This document shows positions 1-5,815 of a DNA stretch of 14,344 nt, in pieces (positions within the stretch are counted from its first letter, which is position 1; each line of letters begins with the position of its first letter). The stretch spans positions 54,514 through 68,857 of the forward strand of contig DGKJ01000046.1 of assembly GCA_002387735.1 (NCBI GenBank), in the 5' to 3' direction. Source of the DNA: Bacteriovoracaceae bacterium UBA4573 (GTDB taxonomy: Bacteria; Bdellovibrionota; UBA1018; UBA923). Under the pieces are notes generated by a model that did no database searches, was not told where the DNA came from, and saw only the letters and a list, made by a program, of their open reading frames with translations. The position numbers and the translations under genes are program-made.

Positions 1-235
1 CGGCCACCCCAAGGGCTATGTTTCCAGAGGAAGGTTTTGTAATAATTTGCTTAAGAGCCTTGTCGGCTTGTTCGATGGTTTGGTCTTCCACCGCGTTTAA
101 ACAGGCGTTCCAAACAGCATTGAAGTCTTTATCGTAGGCATTTAGCGATTCTTTAAAGCTAGGTGTGTCGACTTTTCTGGCGCAGCCAGTTAAAGCCAAA
201 ATTAGTAGGAAAAAAGAAATCGCTACGGTTCTCAT
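1..235 (-). CDS. Predicted lipoprotein, N-terminal part (truncated by window edge)
   Basis: An open frame runs leftward from ATG at 235-233 for 78 codons to the window edge without a stop. It is preceded by a good Shine-Dalgarno (GGAGG, about 243-247, read on the minus strand). The protein starts MRTVAISFFLLILALTGC, a short positively charged n-region, a hydrophobic core and a lipobox (LTGC, Cys18), so it should be exported and lipidated. The visible mature part contains YDKDFNAVWNACLNAVEDQ, a pattern that recalls the Phe/Trp-containing helices of small envelope lipoproteins (for instance BamC-like ones), but this is not enough for a family call. It is divergent from the XRE regulator at 347, with which it shares a 111-bp intergenic region. 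Whether it belongs to the host chromosome or to the integrated element cannot be decided here. Confidence 0.8.
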   Translation of the reverse strand, partial: MRTVAISFFLLILALTGCARKVDTPSFKESLNAYDKDFNAVWNACLNAVEDQTIEQADKALKQIITKPSSGNIALGVA

Positions 236-285
236 TGCCGCCTCCGGTTTAGATCGAAAATGACCATTTCATCGATCATATCGGT

Positions 286-328
286 AGAACTAGGACGAAC
301 TTTATAGTTCGTGGTTTAAAAAGTTCGT
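286..328. promoter_or_regulatory. Candidate operator with GAACT/AGTTC half-sites
   Basis: A perfect 7-bp inverted repeat, ACGAACT (295-301) and AGTTCGT (306-312), is separated by TTAT. A third copy of AGTTCGT lies at 322-328 and a near copy AGAACT at 286-291. The first three half-sites begin at 286, 296 and 306, so they repeat every 10 bp, about one helical turn. The cluster ends 18 bp before the ATG of a small XRE regulator and lies between two divergent genes. A binding site for that regulator (autoregulation) is the simplest reading; this is inference from position and symmetry. Confidence 0.45.
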
Positions 329-346
329 GTCTTTCAAAGTAAAGGG

Positions 347-577
347 ATGGACATTGAGGGCAGCTACCGTAAGTTATTGAAGCGTTTGGCTGCAAATATC
401 AAAAAAGCCCGTAAAGCCCGTGGATTAACCCAGGAAGAAATGGCAACCTACGGCATTAACTATCGGCATTACCAAAAAATTGAAAGCGGTCGATACAGCC
501 CGAACCTCTACACCTTACATCGTCTTGCCAAGATTTTCCGCGTAAGCATCAGAGAGTTTTTATCTAAAGTAGATTAA
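347..577 (+). CDS. Small XRE-family helix-turn-helix regulator
   Basis: This 76-aa protein is almost entirely one Cro/CI-type HTH domain. Residues 11-70 show the expected five-helix pattern: LAANIKKARKARGLTQEEMA (helices 1-2), NYRHYQKIESGRYSPNLYTL (recognition helix and the conserved E-x-G turn) and LAKIFRVSIREFL (helices 4-5). It should bind DNA as a dimer and act as a repressor or activator of the element. A purine-rich GTAAAGGG runs directly into the ATG, so the ribosome-binding site is short-spaced and the start is a little uncertain. A palindromic half-site cluster lies immediately upstream (286-328). The small basic protein at 588 follows after 10 bp, so the two are probably cotranscribed. 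Confidence 0.88.
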   Translation: MDIEGSYRKLLKRLAANIKKARKARGLTQEEMATYGINYRHYQKIESGRYSPNLYTLHRLAKIFRVSIREFLSKVD

Positions 578-587
578 AGTAGAAGCC

Positions 588-857
588 ATGGCACGCCCAT
601 TGGGAACTCCAAAAACAGGTGGAAGGAAAAAAGGAACGCCGAATAAGCAAACCCTTTGGCTTCAAGACCAGCTCGAAAGTCAGAGTATCGATGTGGCGTC
701 AAAAATTTTCGAAATTTTCCCGATGTTGGCGCCTGAAAAACAGGTCGACGTTTTATTAAATCTTCTGCCCTATTTGTATCCCAAACGAAAACCTATCGAA
801 ATGGATGTTCCTTCGGACGCAGAGGACGGAATTATTTTCGTAACGACCGAACCCTAA
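588..857 (+). CDS. Small phage-type protein with GGRKKGTPNK motif (DUF5681-like)
   Basis: An 89-aa protein. The N-terminus MARPLGTPKTGGRKKGTPNK is a glycine/basic motif that recurs at the start of many short prophage and phage proteins (DUF5681-like). Its function there is not established; a DNA-binding or packaging-related role is often guessed. The rest is a predicted helical segment (residues 22-62, rich in L/I/F) and an acidic tail (DVPSDAEDG). It lies 10 bp after the XRE regulator and is probably cotranscribed. Its last 26 bp overlap the 3' end of the minus-strand gene 832-1719, so the two are convergent. Family recognition is by motif only. Confidence 0.65.
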   Translation: MARPLGTPKTGGRKKGTPNKQTLWLQDQLESQSIDVASKIFEIFPMLAPEKQVDVLLNLLPYLYPKRKPIEMDVPSDAEDGIIFVTTEP

Positions 858-1719
858 TTCCGGCAGGTAATTGTTTTTCTAAAGTTCCGTAGGTGTCGAA
901 AACCTTCACAAAATCTCTTCTTTTTCTGTATTTTTTTGATGAGCGTCGATTTTTTGGTTGTTTTAACACCTCGTCTATCGTGTTTCGAATTCCGGGTGGG
1001 AGGTGATTGAAATTGATGCCTCTCATCCTTCGATGGTAGTTTTTCCAGGCTGACGCGATGAAATCATATTCATCAACTTCCGAATTGGTATCGGGCAAAA
1101 TCAAACCATCCGTAACGAGCAGTTTAAACAGCTCCGAAAATAATTTGTGCTGCTCGGCTTCCGGAATGCGAGTGTAAAAATTTAATTCAAATCTGAAAAT
1201 TTCTTGATATCGGTTACAAATTTTATTTAAAAATTTATAAAAATCGCCATCGGACAGTTCCGCTATCGTTCTTTTTTTAAATAGCCCCGTTGCATTTAGA
1301 TCACGCGTAATCCGTGTTCGAAACTCAATTACAGACCTTCCTGGAGGAAGTTTGCCAGGGTTGAATTCTTCAAAAACCGCCAATTTTTTCGTTCGAATGA
1401 GATGGCCGATGATTTTTTGTGAGTTCCGGCAGTACAAAGCAAATCCGAAATTGGAAATCAGCTGAAAACGTCCTGATTGAGTTGGTACGAATTTCGCCAA
1501 GGCCCCTAAAAATTCTTTGAATGGGCCTAAATCTAGCTTTTCTTCCGGTGAAAAATATTCAAACCACTGCCCGTAATACGTGATGAAATTGCCAATTAAA
1601 TTATCGGCGGGTTCCGCTTGTTTGGGGAGGATTTTGTGCAACTCAGTGTTTTTTTTCATAAATCTGATCTGCTTGCTGGCATCGCTTGTCCATCTATCGT
1701 TTGCGATAACTGAGTTCAA
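832..1719 (-). CDS. Unrecognised 295-aa basic protein of the accessory element
   Basis: I do not recognise this protein. The longest frame starts at TTG (1719-1717) and encodes 295 aa; a more conventional start is ATG at 1659-1657 (MKKNTELHKIL, 275 aa). Neither has a clear Shine-Dalgarno. There is no signal peptide or membrane segment, so it should be cytoplasmic. The middle is mixed alpha/beta with many aromatic residues (ITYYGQWFEYFSPEE, FYKFLNKICNRYQEIFRFELNFY). The last 70 residues are very basic (KNYHRRMRG, KNRRSSKKYRKRRDF), which suggests nucleic-acid binding. It is transcribed against the flanking genes and divergently from the XRE regulator at 1752, the usual place for a cargo or lysogeny-type gene. 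A role in replication, immunity or defence is possible, but none is shown. Confidence 0.75.
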   Translation of the reverse strand: MNSVIANDRWTSDASKQIRFMKKNTELHKILPKQAEPADNLIGNFITYYGQWFEYFSPEEKLDLGPFKEFLGALAKFVPTQSGRFQLISNFGFALYCRNSQKIIGHLIRTKKLAVFEEFNPGKLPPGRSVIEFRTRITRDLNATGLFKKRTIAELSDGDFYKFLNKICNRYQEIFRFELNFYTRIPEAEQHKLFSELFKLLVTDGLILPDTNSEVDEYDFIASAWKNYHRRMRGINFNHLPPGIRNTIDEVLKQPKNRRSSKKYRKRRDFVKVFDTYGTLEKQLPAGIRVRSLRK

Positions 1720-1736
1720 GCAGCATCTACCGCTGC
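1695..1736. promoter_or_regulatory. Divergent control region with two inverted repeats
   Basis: Between the unknown minus-strand gene and the XRE gene lie two short perfect inverted repeats: TATCG-TTTG-CGATA (1695-1708) and GCAGC-N7-GCTGC (1720-1736). The second ends 5 bp before the AGGAGG ribosome-binding site of the XRE gene (1741-1746). It could be an operator or an RNA hairpin in its leader. The first lies within the extended reading frame of the minus-strand gene if TTG at 1719 is the start, which is a reason to prefer the ATG at 1659 for that gene. Regulation by the XRE protein is inference. Confidence 0.35.
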
Positions 1737-1751
1737 CAATAGGAGGAAAGA

Positions 1752-1967
1752 ATGAATCGTTTGAAAGTCTGGCGTTTGCAGCGCGTTTTATCGCAAATCG
1801 AATTGGCCCAAGCAGCGGGAATACCCAGATACGTTATTCAATTGGCTGAGTCGGGTATTCGAATGCCAAATGATGATCAGATCAATGCGCTGGCTAACAC
1901 CCTGGGTGTTCGAAAAGAAGATCTCTTTGGTGCGATCACCGAGAATGTAACGGTTTGCCATGAATAA
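1752..1967 (+). CDS. Small XRE-family helix-turn-helix regulator (second copy)
   Basis: A 71-aa protein consisting of one Cro/CI-type HTH domain: LKVWRLQRVLSQIELAQAAG (helices 1-2), PRYVIQLAESGIRMPNDDQI (recognition helix with the conserved E-S-G), LANTLGVRKEDLF (last helices). It differs clearly in sequence from the regulator at 347, so it is not a recent duplicate. The start is well fixed by AGGAGG at 1741-1746, five bases before the ATG. It opens a plus-strand run (1752-2678), and its last 8 bp overlap the start of the next gene, which implies translational coupling. Divergent orientation to the gene ending at 832 suggests it may control both directions, like Cro/CI pairs in phages; this is inference. 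Confidence 0.87.
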   Translation: MNRLKVWRLQRVLSQIELAQAAGIPRYVIQLAESGIRMPNDDQINALANTLGVRKEDLFGAITENVTVCHE

Positions 1968-2289
1968 TAAAAAAAATGCATCAGGGAGTGGATTTCTGAA
2001 AACAGCTTGCGAACGAGAGTTCGTAGGTGAACGAGAGGCGATCGATAAAAATTTCGATCAAGGCGATGAGAATTTGGCCGCAAAAAGGCATTTAGCGTAC
2101 GTTCGAGCATTACCTCTGCGGTTTCAAGGGCTTTTCCGAAAAGTGTTCCTGAGCTCAGTTGCCCCCCGGCAAGCGATAAAAGCAAAGTGTATTGATTGCG
2201 TCGGATTTGAAACCGTAAGCATGCGAATCCAAAACTGCCCAACGTGGAAATGCCCACTTTGGCAGTATCGCCCCTACCGCTCGGAGTAG
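1960..2289 (+). CDS. Small phage protein with paired-cysteine motif
   Basis: A 109-aa protein. Residues about 70-106 contain AIKAKCIDCVGF, then RIQNCPTWKCPLWQYRPYR. This is a CxxC plus CxxxxC arrangement followed by P-L-W-x-Y-R, which I recognise as a recurrent module of small proteins in proteobacterial phages and prophages (consensus roughly AIRAxCLDC...CxxxxCPLxPYR). Four cysteines at this spacing suggest a zinc-binding knuckle; the function is unknown. The N-terminal 60 residues are charged and probably helical, with a repeated ERE unit caused by a 9-bp DNA repeat (GAACGAGAG at 2011-2019 and 2029-2037). The start ATG lies 8 bp inside the preceding XRE gene, with no strong ribosome-binding site of its own. 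Confidence 0.72.
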   Translation: MNNKKNASGSGFLKTACEREFVGEREAIDKNFDQGDENLAAKRHLAYVRALPLRFQGLFRKVFLSSVAPRQAIKAKCIDCVGFETVSMRIQNCPTWKCPLWQYRPYRSE

Positions 2290-2291
2290 TT

Positions 2292-2678
2292 ATGGGCATC
2301 AAAATTAGTTTAGGCCCTAGGCAAACTGTTGTCCCAGCGGGCGAGTATTTGGCGAAGTTAGTTGAAATCAAAGAAGGAACCTTTGTCGGACAGCGAAAAA
2401 CATTCGAGTTTTTATTTGAGATTGCATCGGGAGAGCACTCTGGAATCATAGTGCGCGGATTCGTTAACGCGAATTACGAAACATTCTCCGAATACACGAA
2501 GCTACGGCAGTGGGCCACGATGGTTGCAAGGTTTGATACCGATATGGGTGCCAAGCTCGATTTGGATATTTTTTTCGGCAAAATTCTCAAAGTGAAAGTT
2601 GAAACAAAAGTATCAAAAAAGACGAAGAATCTATTTAGTAACGTTACGGCGATTTTGGGGCTGGAGTATGAGCTTTGA
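2292..2678 (+). CDS. Candidate single-stranded-DNA-binding protein, DUF669/OB-like
   Basis: The frame is open from 2244, but ATG at 2292 is the better start: GGAG at 2283-2286 is well spaced and the previous gene stops at 2289. The resulting 128-aa protein has the pattern of phage OB-fold proteins. It runs VPAGEYLAKLVEIKEG, then FEFLFEIASGEHSGIIVRGF, a central helix region (YTKLRQWATMVARF), and FFGKILKVKVETKVSKKTKN followed by FSNVTAIL. The 'PAGxY...G..F.F.F.I..G...G' start and the 'G+xxKVxVxxKxSKKTxNxFSNV' end resemble DUF669-type and SSB-like proteins used in phage replication or recombination. I infer ssDNA binding; the match is by eye only. It is followed by the structured non-coding stretch 2679-2860. 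Confidence 0.6.
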   Translation: MGIKISLGPRQTVVPAGEYLAKLVEIKEGTFVGQRKTFEFLFEIASGEHSGIIVRGFVNANYETFSEYTKLRQWATMVARFDTDMGAKLDLDIFFGKILKVKVETKVSKKTKNLFSNVTAILGLEYEL

Positions 2679-2860
2679 CTCGGTGCTATACACCGTTGGT
2701 TCACTTGACCCAGTTGGGTGGAGTCACCAATGGTCTATTGCCCATGTTCAAGAGCCTGAACCCACGGCCCTAAAGGCCCACATCAATCCCCAAGACCTAA
2801 ATGCCAAGAGCGGTCCCACAAGCATCTAGGTCTTGGGAGTGGGTTAACGAAAGTAAGAGT
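2679..2860. other. Hairpin-rich non-coding stretch before the excisionase gene
   Basis: In 182 bp without a convincing gene there are at least five inverted repeats. They are CGGTG/CACCG (2681-2695), GGTG/CACC (2717-2728), GTTCA/TGAAC (2746-2761), GGCC/GGCC around TAAA (2766-2778) and a long one with arms 2789-2804 and 2822-2837. The long one pairs 15 of 16 positions (starting CCCAAGACCTA) around a 17-nt loop. Two related palindromic segments, ACCGTTGGT (2692-2700) and ACCAATGGT (2726-2734), also complement each other with one mismatch. No T-run follows the long hairpin on the plus strand, so it is not a standard intrinsic terminator. An origin, an integrase accessory region or a structured RNA are open possibilities. 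Confidence 0.6.
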
Positions 2861-3106
2861 ATGAAAGATAATAACTTGTCCGGCCCAGTGCGCCACGATA
2901 GACCGTTTGGGTTCGAGTCGGTCTTTGAAAACCTACTAACATACAAACAAGCCGCTCAGTGCCTTGGATTGTCAGAGCCGTATCTTCGTAAACTAAAAGC
3001 ATCGGGGCAATTGCCTTATGTAGTTGTAGGCAGTCGAGCGATACGGTTTCGCATGAGCTCTTTAACTCGTTGGATCGAGGAAAGAGAAATCAAAAATGAA
3101 ACGTAA
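2861..3106 (+). CDS. Excisionase-like (AlpA/MerR-type HTH_17) DNA-binding protein
   Basis: The frame is open from 2801, but that start lies inside the left arm of a long hairpin; ATG at 2861, after GTAAGAG, is preferred and gives 81 aa. Residues about 24-76 form the winged-helix excisionase domain: LLTYKQAAQCLGLSEPYLRKLKASGQLPYVVVGSRAIRFRMSSLTRWIEE, with the typical 'tyxeAAexLgvsxxtlrxlxxxGxlPxxxvGxrxirfrxsdlxxWi' pattern. Such proteins bind near attachment sites to direct excision, or act as transcription activators (AlpA). It overlaps the recombinase gene by 11 bp, so the two are translationally coupled, which favours a role as the recombination directionality factor or an integrase regulator. 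Confidence 0.82.
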   Translation: MKDNNLSGPVRHDRPFGFESVFENLLTYKQAAQCLGLSEPYLRKLKASGQLPYVVVGSRAIRFRMSSLTRWIEEREIKNET

Positions 3107-4319
3107 ACTAGAGAAGGTCACGTCTTGTCCAGGGGTTTTTAAAATCGTGGTATTTGACAGTGAAACGAACGACTGGAATGAGCCGCCGCATGGTTCGATG
3201 TACCGAGCATTTCGGTACGAACAAATCCACGAAGGCAAACGCAGAAAAGTGAGCAAGTATTTCAATTCGCTCACATCAGCCAAAGTTTGGGCGCTTGGAT
3301 CTCATGCACGAACTGAAGAATATAAACTCCCGCTCCTGCAAAAAAATCCAAGCGCTGGAATGACTTTTGGAGAAGTCGTTCAAACTTGGTTAAAAGTGTG
3401 GCTTCCAAATAAACAGATCGGAACGCAACTTCGGTACAAGGCCTATCTAAAGCATTTCGAGTTTTTTTGGAATATGCCCGTCGAACGCATTGAGCCAAGC
3501 GATGTCGACGAATGGATCACGAAGATCAAGAAACCAGAGTATCTCAAAATGGGGCACACCACTCGTTGCGATTACAGGCATGAGTTCAGCGTGCTCAGAA
3601 ATATTCTGAACTTCTACGCAAGTCGCTACAACCGCAACTACCGCCTTCCGTTTCTCAAAGACCACAAAGCAATGTTGAAGGTTCGCGAGAAATTGAAAGC
3701 ACGGAAAGATCTAACGGTTGATGAGTTTCGAAACTTCATTGGTTGCTTGCAACGCATTTGCATAGAGCACGATTGTGAGGCTGTCTATTATCTGGCGTTA
3801 ATGCAATACAGCACCTACTCCAGAATTCAAGAAACCGCCGCGCTTGCTGTAGACGACTTCGACTTCAGCCGAAACAAAATTCTATTCACAAAGAAAATGT
3901 TTTGGCCGAGAAAGCGTGGCTTTCAAACGCAAGTCGTCGACGGTGCAAAAGCAGGTGGAGGAAAAGAAATTCCAATGTCAGAACTTGCATCCAAAGTTTG
4001 CAAAGAGTGGATGCTGAAATCTGGCATACGAAGTGGGCAGCTTTTCATGCTCGACGGTGAGCTTATCACTTACCGTCAAATAGAGTACCGTTACACGCGG
4101 GCACTTCAACAAGCAGGACTCCCCTTTTCGGCCACGCATATTCTGCGGCATGCTTCGCTCACGGAATTCTACCAAACGAGCAAAGATTTGTTGCTAACTG
4201 CAGCAATGGCAGGCCAAAGGGATTTGAGGTCCACAACTAAGTACACAAAAGTGAGAGATGAAAGAGTCGTCCAAATGCAAAAACAGATGGACGAAAAATG
4301 GGCTGGAATTTTGTCGTAG
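3096..4319 (+). CDS. int: Tyrosine recombinase (phage-type integrase)
   Basis: A 407-aa protein with three parts. There is an N-terminal arm-binding-like region (about 1-85), a SAM-like core-binding domain (about 88-190, MTFGEVVQTWLKVW...LRNILNFYASRYNR) and a catalytic domain (about 205-395). Visible active-site residues are Arg243 (YSRIQE), a beta-hairpin Lys (GAKAGGGKE, 285 or 290), His348 and Arg351 (HILRH), and nucleophile Tyr383 (TTKYTKV). The usual second His of 'LGH' is Gln374 (MAGQRD), an accepted substitution in this family. It would catalyse site-specific integration and excision. GAGGAAAG upstream of the ATG is a plausible ribosome-binding site. The gene points at the 3' end of tRNA-Ser, which suggests that tRNA as the attachment target. 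Confidence 0.93.
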   Translation: MKRKLEKVTSCPGVFKIVVFDSETNDWNEPPHGSMYRAFRYEQIHEGKRRKVSKYFNSLTSAKVWALGSHARTEEYKLPLLQKNPSAGMTFGEVVQTWLKVWLPNKQIGTQLRYKAYLKHFEFFWNMPVERIEPSDVDEWITKIKKPEYLKMGHTTRCDYRHEFSVLRNILNFYASRYNRNYRLPFLKDHKAMLKVREKLKARKDLTVDEFRNFIGCLQRICIEHDCEAVYYLALMQYSTYSRIQETAALAVDDFDFSRNKILFTKKMFWPRKRGFQTQVVDGAKAGGGKEIPMSELASKVCKEWMLKSGIRSGQLFMLDGELITYRQIEYRYTRALQQAGLPFSATHILRHASLTEFYQTSKDLLLTAAMAGQRDLRSTTKYTKVRDERVVQMQKQMDEKWAGILS

Positions 4320-4335
4320 AGTAATCACTTTTGCG

Positions 4336-4356
4336 AGCTCTCAAACAGCTCTCAAA
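4336..4356. repeat. Tandem 10-bp repeat between integrase gene and tRNA-Ser
   Basis: AGCTCTCAAA occurs at 4336-4345 and again at 4347-4356, an 11-bp period close to one helical turn. It lies between the recombinase stop and the tRNA-Ser terminator, where arm-type integrase or excisionase sites would be expected. The assignment as a protein-binding site is inference. Confidence 0.4.
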
Positions 4357-4380
4357 AGCAATTTGCCTACGCACAAAAAC

Positions 4381-4413
4381 AAAAAAGCCTCGTAATCATT
4401 GGGATTACAAGGC
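4381..4413 (-). terminator. Intrinsic terminator of tRNA-Ser
   Basis: Reading the minus strand, GCCT-T-GTAATC, loop, GATTAC-G-AGGC forms a stem of 10 pairs with one mismatch (arms 4403-4413 and 4387-4397), followed directly by a run of six T (4386-4381). It lies 14 bp beyond the CCA end of tRNA-Ser and would end that transcript. It may also shield the integrase gene from read-through. Confidence 0.8.
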
Positions 4414-4426
4414 ATCAGTCAAAATA

Positions 4427-4516
4427 TGGCGGAGAGGGCGAGATTCGAACTCGCGAGGGGTTTTACCCCCTGCTCCCTTAGCAAGGGAGTGCCTTCGACC
4501 ACTCGGCCACCTCTCC
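4427..4516 (-). tRNA. serX: tRNA-Ser(GCU)
   Basis: A complete 90-nt class II tRNA on the minus strand. The acceptor arms GGAGAGG/CCTCTCC pair fully. The D-arm has GTGGCCGAGTGGTCGAAGGC. The anticodon stem CTCCC/GGGAG encloses the loop TTGCTAA (anticodon GCU, reading AGC/AGU). A long variable arm (GGGG/CCCC around TAAAA) is typical of serine tRNAs, and the T-arm contains GTTCGAATC. CCA is encoded (TGG at 4427-4429 on the plus strand). An intrinsic terminator follows. The adjacent recombinase suggests that its 3' half serves as an attachment site. Confidence 0.95.
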
Positions 4517-4672
4517 AAGGTATTAAAGACGAGTAGGCAATCCCTACCCTGGTAGCACACTGTTTTACCCCTGCCCAGCGGATTTTGGAAGACGGAATGC
4601 TCGAACTTTGGGTCATACGTTGGAAATTTTCCCAATCCCCCGTTAAACTAATTCGAGGAGTCGTGCGGCGAC

Positions 4673-5815
4673 ATGCAACAAAAAAAAGCTAAATTAAGGG
4701 TAGGCATATTATTTGGTGGAAAATCCGGCGAACACGAAGTGAGCGTGACTTCCGCACTATCTATATTTCAAGCACTCGATAAGGAAAAATACGAAGTAAC
4801 CCTGGTAGGAATCGACAAAACCGGGCGTTGGTTGCTTCCCGAGCAAGCTCACGTACTTGCCCACCAGAAAAATCCACGTTTACTAAAACTCAATGAAGTG
4901 CGCGAAACCGTTGGATTTCTGCCGTTTCCAGCCGAAAAAAACCTGGTGCCCTTCGAAGGGGGCAAACTCAATGCCGGATCGGCTTCTCAGTTCGATGTCG
5001 TATTTCCGGTTTTACACGGCACCAACGGTGAAGACGGAACCATGCAGGGCTTGCTCGAGCTGGCGAATGTAGCCTATGTCGGGTCCGGCGTGCTTGGATC
5101 TTCGGTGGGAATGGATAAGGACGTATCCAAAAGATTGTTTCGTGACGCGGGAATTCCGGTGGTCCCCTATTTGATGCTGCATAGACACGAATACAGAGCC
5201 TCCCAGGAAATGGCGATCGAAGAAGCTCAACGCAAATTCGGATACCCCTATTTCGTAAAACCAGCCAATCTCGGATCTTCGGTAGGGGTAGGTAAAGTAA
5301 AGAATAAAACCGACGCGATCGCCAAAATCGAAGATGCTTTTCAGTACGACACTAAAATTTTAATTGAACAGGCAATAGACGCACGCGAACTAGAGTGTGC
5401 CGTGCTTGGTAATCACCAACCCGAGGCTAGCGTGGTGGGAGAAATTATTCCCCTGCACGAATTCTATAGCTACGAAGCGAAGTACATTGACGCCCAAGGT
5501 GCCGATCTGCGAATTCCGGCTGAAAATCTGTCGCGTGAAATTGAAGAGCGGGTTCGAACGTTGGCAGTTCAAGGGTTTAAAGCGCTTGAATGTAGCGGGT
5601 TAGCTCGCGTCGATTTTTTCCTAGACCGCAAAACAGGAAAAATATTTTTAAACGAAATCAACACGATCCCGGGTTTTACGAGCATAAGTATGTACCCGAA
5701 ACTCTGGGAAGCGACCGGCATGCCTTACTCCAAACTGCTGGATCGTCTTATTCATCTTGCCCTCGAAAGATTCGAAGAAAAGCGTGGATTAAAGACGACC
5801 TATGAATCTCAATGA
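4673..5815 (+). CDS. ddl: D-alanine--D-alanine ligase
   Basis: A 380-aa ATP-grasp enzyme that joins two D-alanines for the peptidoglycan stem peptide in the cytoplasm. The N-terminal domain has VGILFGGKSGEHEVSVTSA (Glu20/Ser24 region binds the first D-Ala). HGTNGEDGTMQG (115-126) and YVGSGVLGSSVGMDKD (135-150) are Ddl signatures. FVKPANLGSSVGV (194-206) is the ATP-binding region. FYSYEAKY (264-271) carries the omega-loop Tyr typical of D-Ala-D-Ala rather than D-Ala-D-Lac ligases. Asp314 (RVDFF) and Glu328/Asn330 (NEINTIPG) are the Mg ligands. The length and the insertion around 55-100 match DdlA-type enzymes. GAGGAG lies 12 bp before the ATG, a long spacing. Its 3' end overlaps the next gene by 14 bp, implying translational coupling. 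Confidence 0.96.
   Translation: MQQKKAKLRVGILFGGKSGEHEVSVTSALSIFQALDKEKYEVTLVGIDKTGRWLLPEQAHVLAHQKNPRLLKLNEVRETVGFLPFPAEKNLVPFEGGKLNAGSASQFDVVFPVLHGTNGEDGTMQGLLELANVAYVGSGVLGSSVGMDKDVSKRLFRDAGIPVVPYLMLHRHEYRASQEMAIEEAQRKFGYPYFVKPANLGSSVGVGKVKNKTDAIAKIEDAFQYDTKILIEQAIDARELECAVLGNHQPEASVVGEIIPLHEFYSYEAKYIDAQGADLRIPAENLSREIEERVRTLAVQGFKALECSGLARVDFFLDRKTGKIFLNEINTIPGFTSISMYPKLWEATGMPYSKLLDRLIHLALERFEEKRGLKTTYESQ

Larger units (their letters stand above)
236..4429. mobile_element. Integrated phage-like or satellite element next to tRNA-Ser (extent approximate)
   Basis: The run contains a tyrosine recombinase, an excisionase-like HTH protein overlapping it, two XRE regulators, a phage-type cysteine-motif protein, a DUF669/OB-like protein and several unassigned short genes. 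The recombinase gene ends about 110 bp from the 3' end of a tRNA-Ser gene, the classic position for an element integrated into a tRNA 3' end. No terminase, portal, capsid or tail genes are visible, so it is a satellite, a decayed prophage, or the early region of a larger element. The left limit given is only the edge of the first chromosome-like gene. No copy of the tRNA-Ser 3' end was found on the left, so the real boundary may lie outside the window. Confidence 0.55.

Noticed and set aside
1..20. Resemblance of the left edge (CGGCCACC, CCAAGG) to the plus-strand sequence at the tRNA-Ser 5' end
   Set aside because: Only short blocks match with a gap, it corresponds to the 5' and not the 3' end of the tRNA, and it lies inside a coding frame; treated as chance.
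2011..2037. Direct repeat GAACGAGAG with 18-bp period
   Set aside because: It lies within coding sequence and simply encodes a repeated ERE unit; only two copies, so not treated as iterons.
1877..2449. 190-codon minus-strand open frame
   Set aside because: It lies across three plus-strand genes with recognisable phage motifs and sensible starts. Its own sequence is low in charge pattern and has no motif, so it is a shadow frame.
2679..2860. Retron-type msr/msd RNA
   Set aside because: No reverse transcriptase gene is present in the window, and the expected branch-G context and flanking a1/a2 repeats were not seen.
4620..4648. TTGGAA-N17-TTAAAC as a promoter for ddl
   Set aside because: Spacing is right but both hexamers are weak, and the start of transcription would fall on the GAGGAG ribosome-binding site. 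Not supported enough to list.
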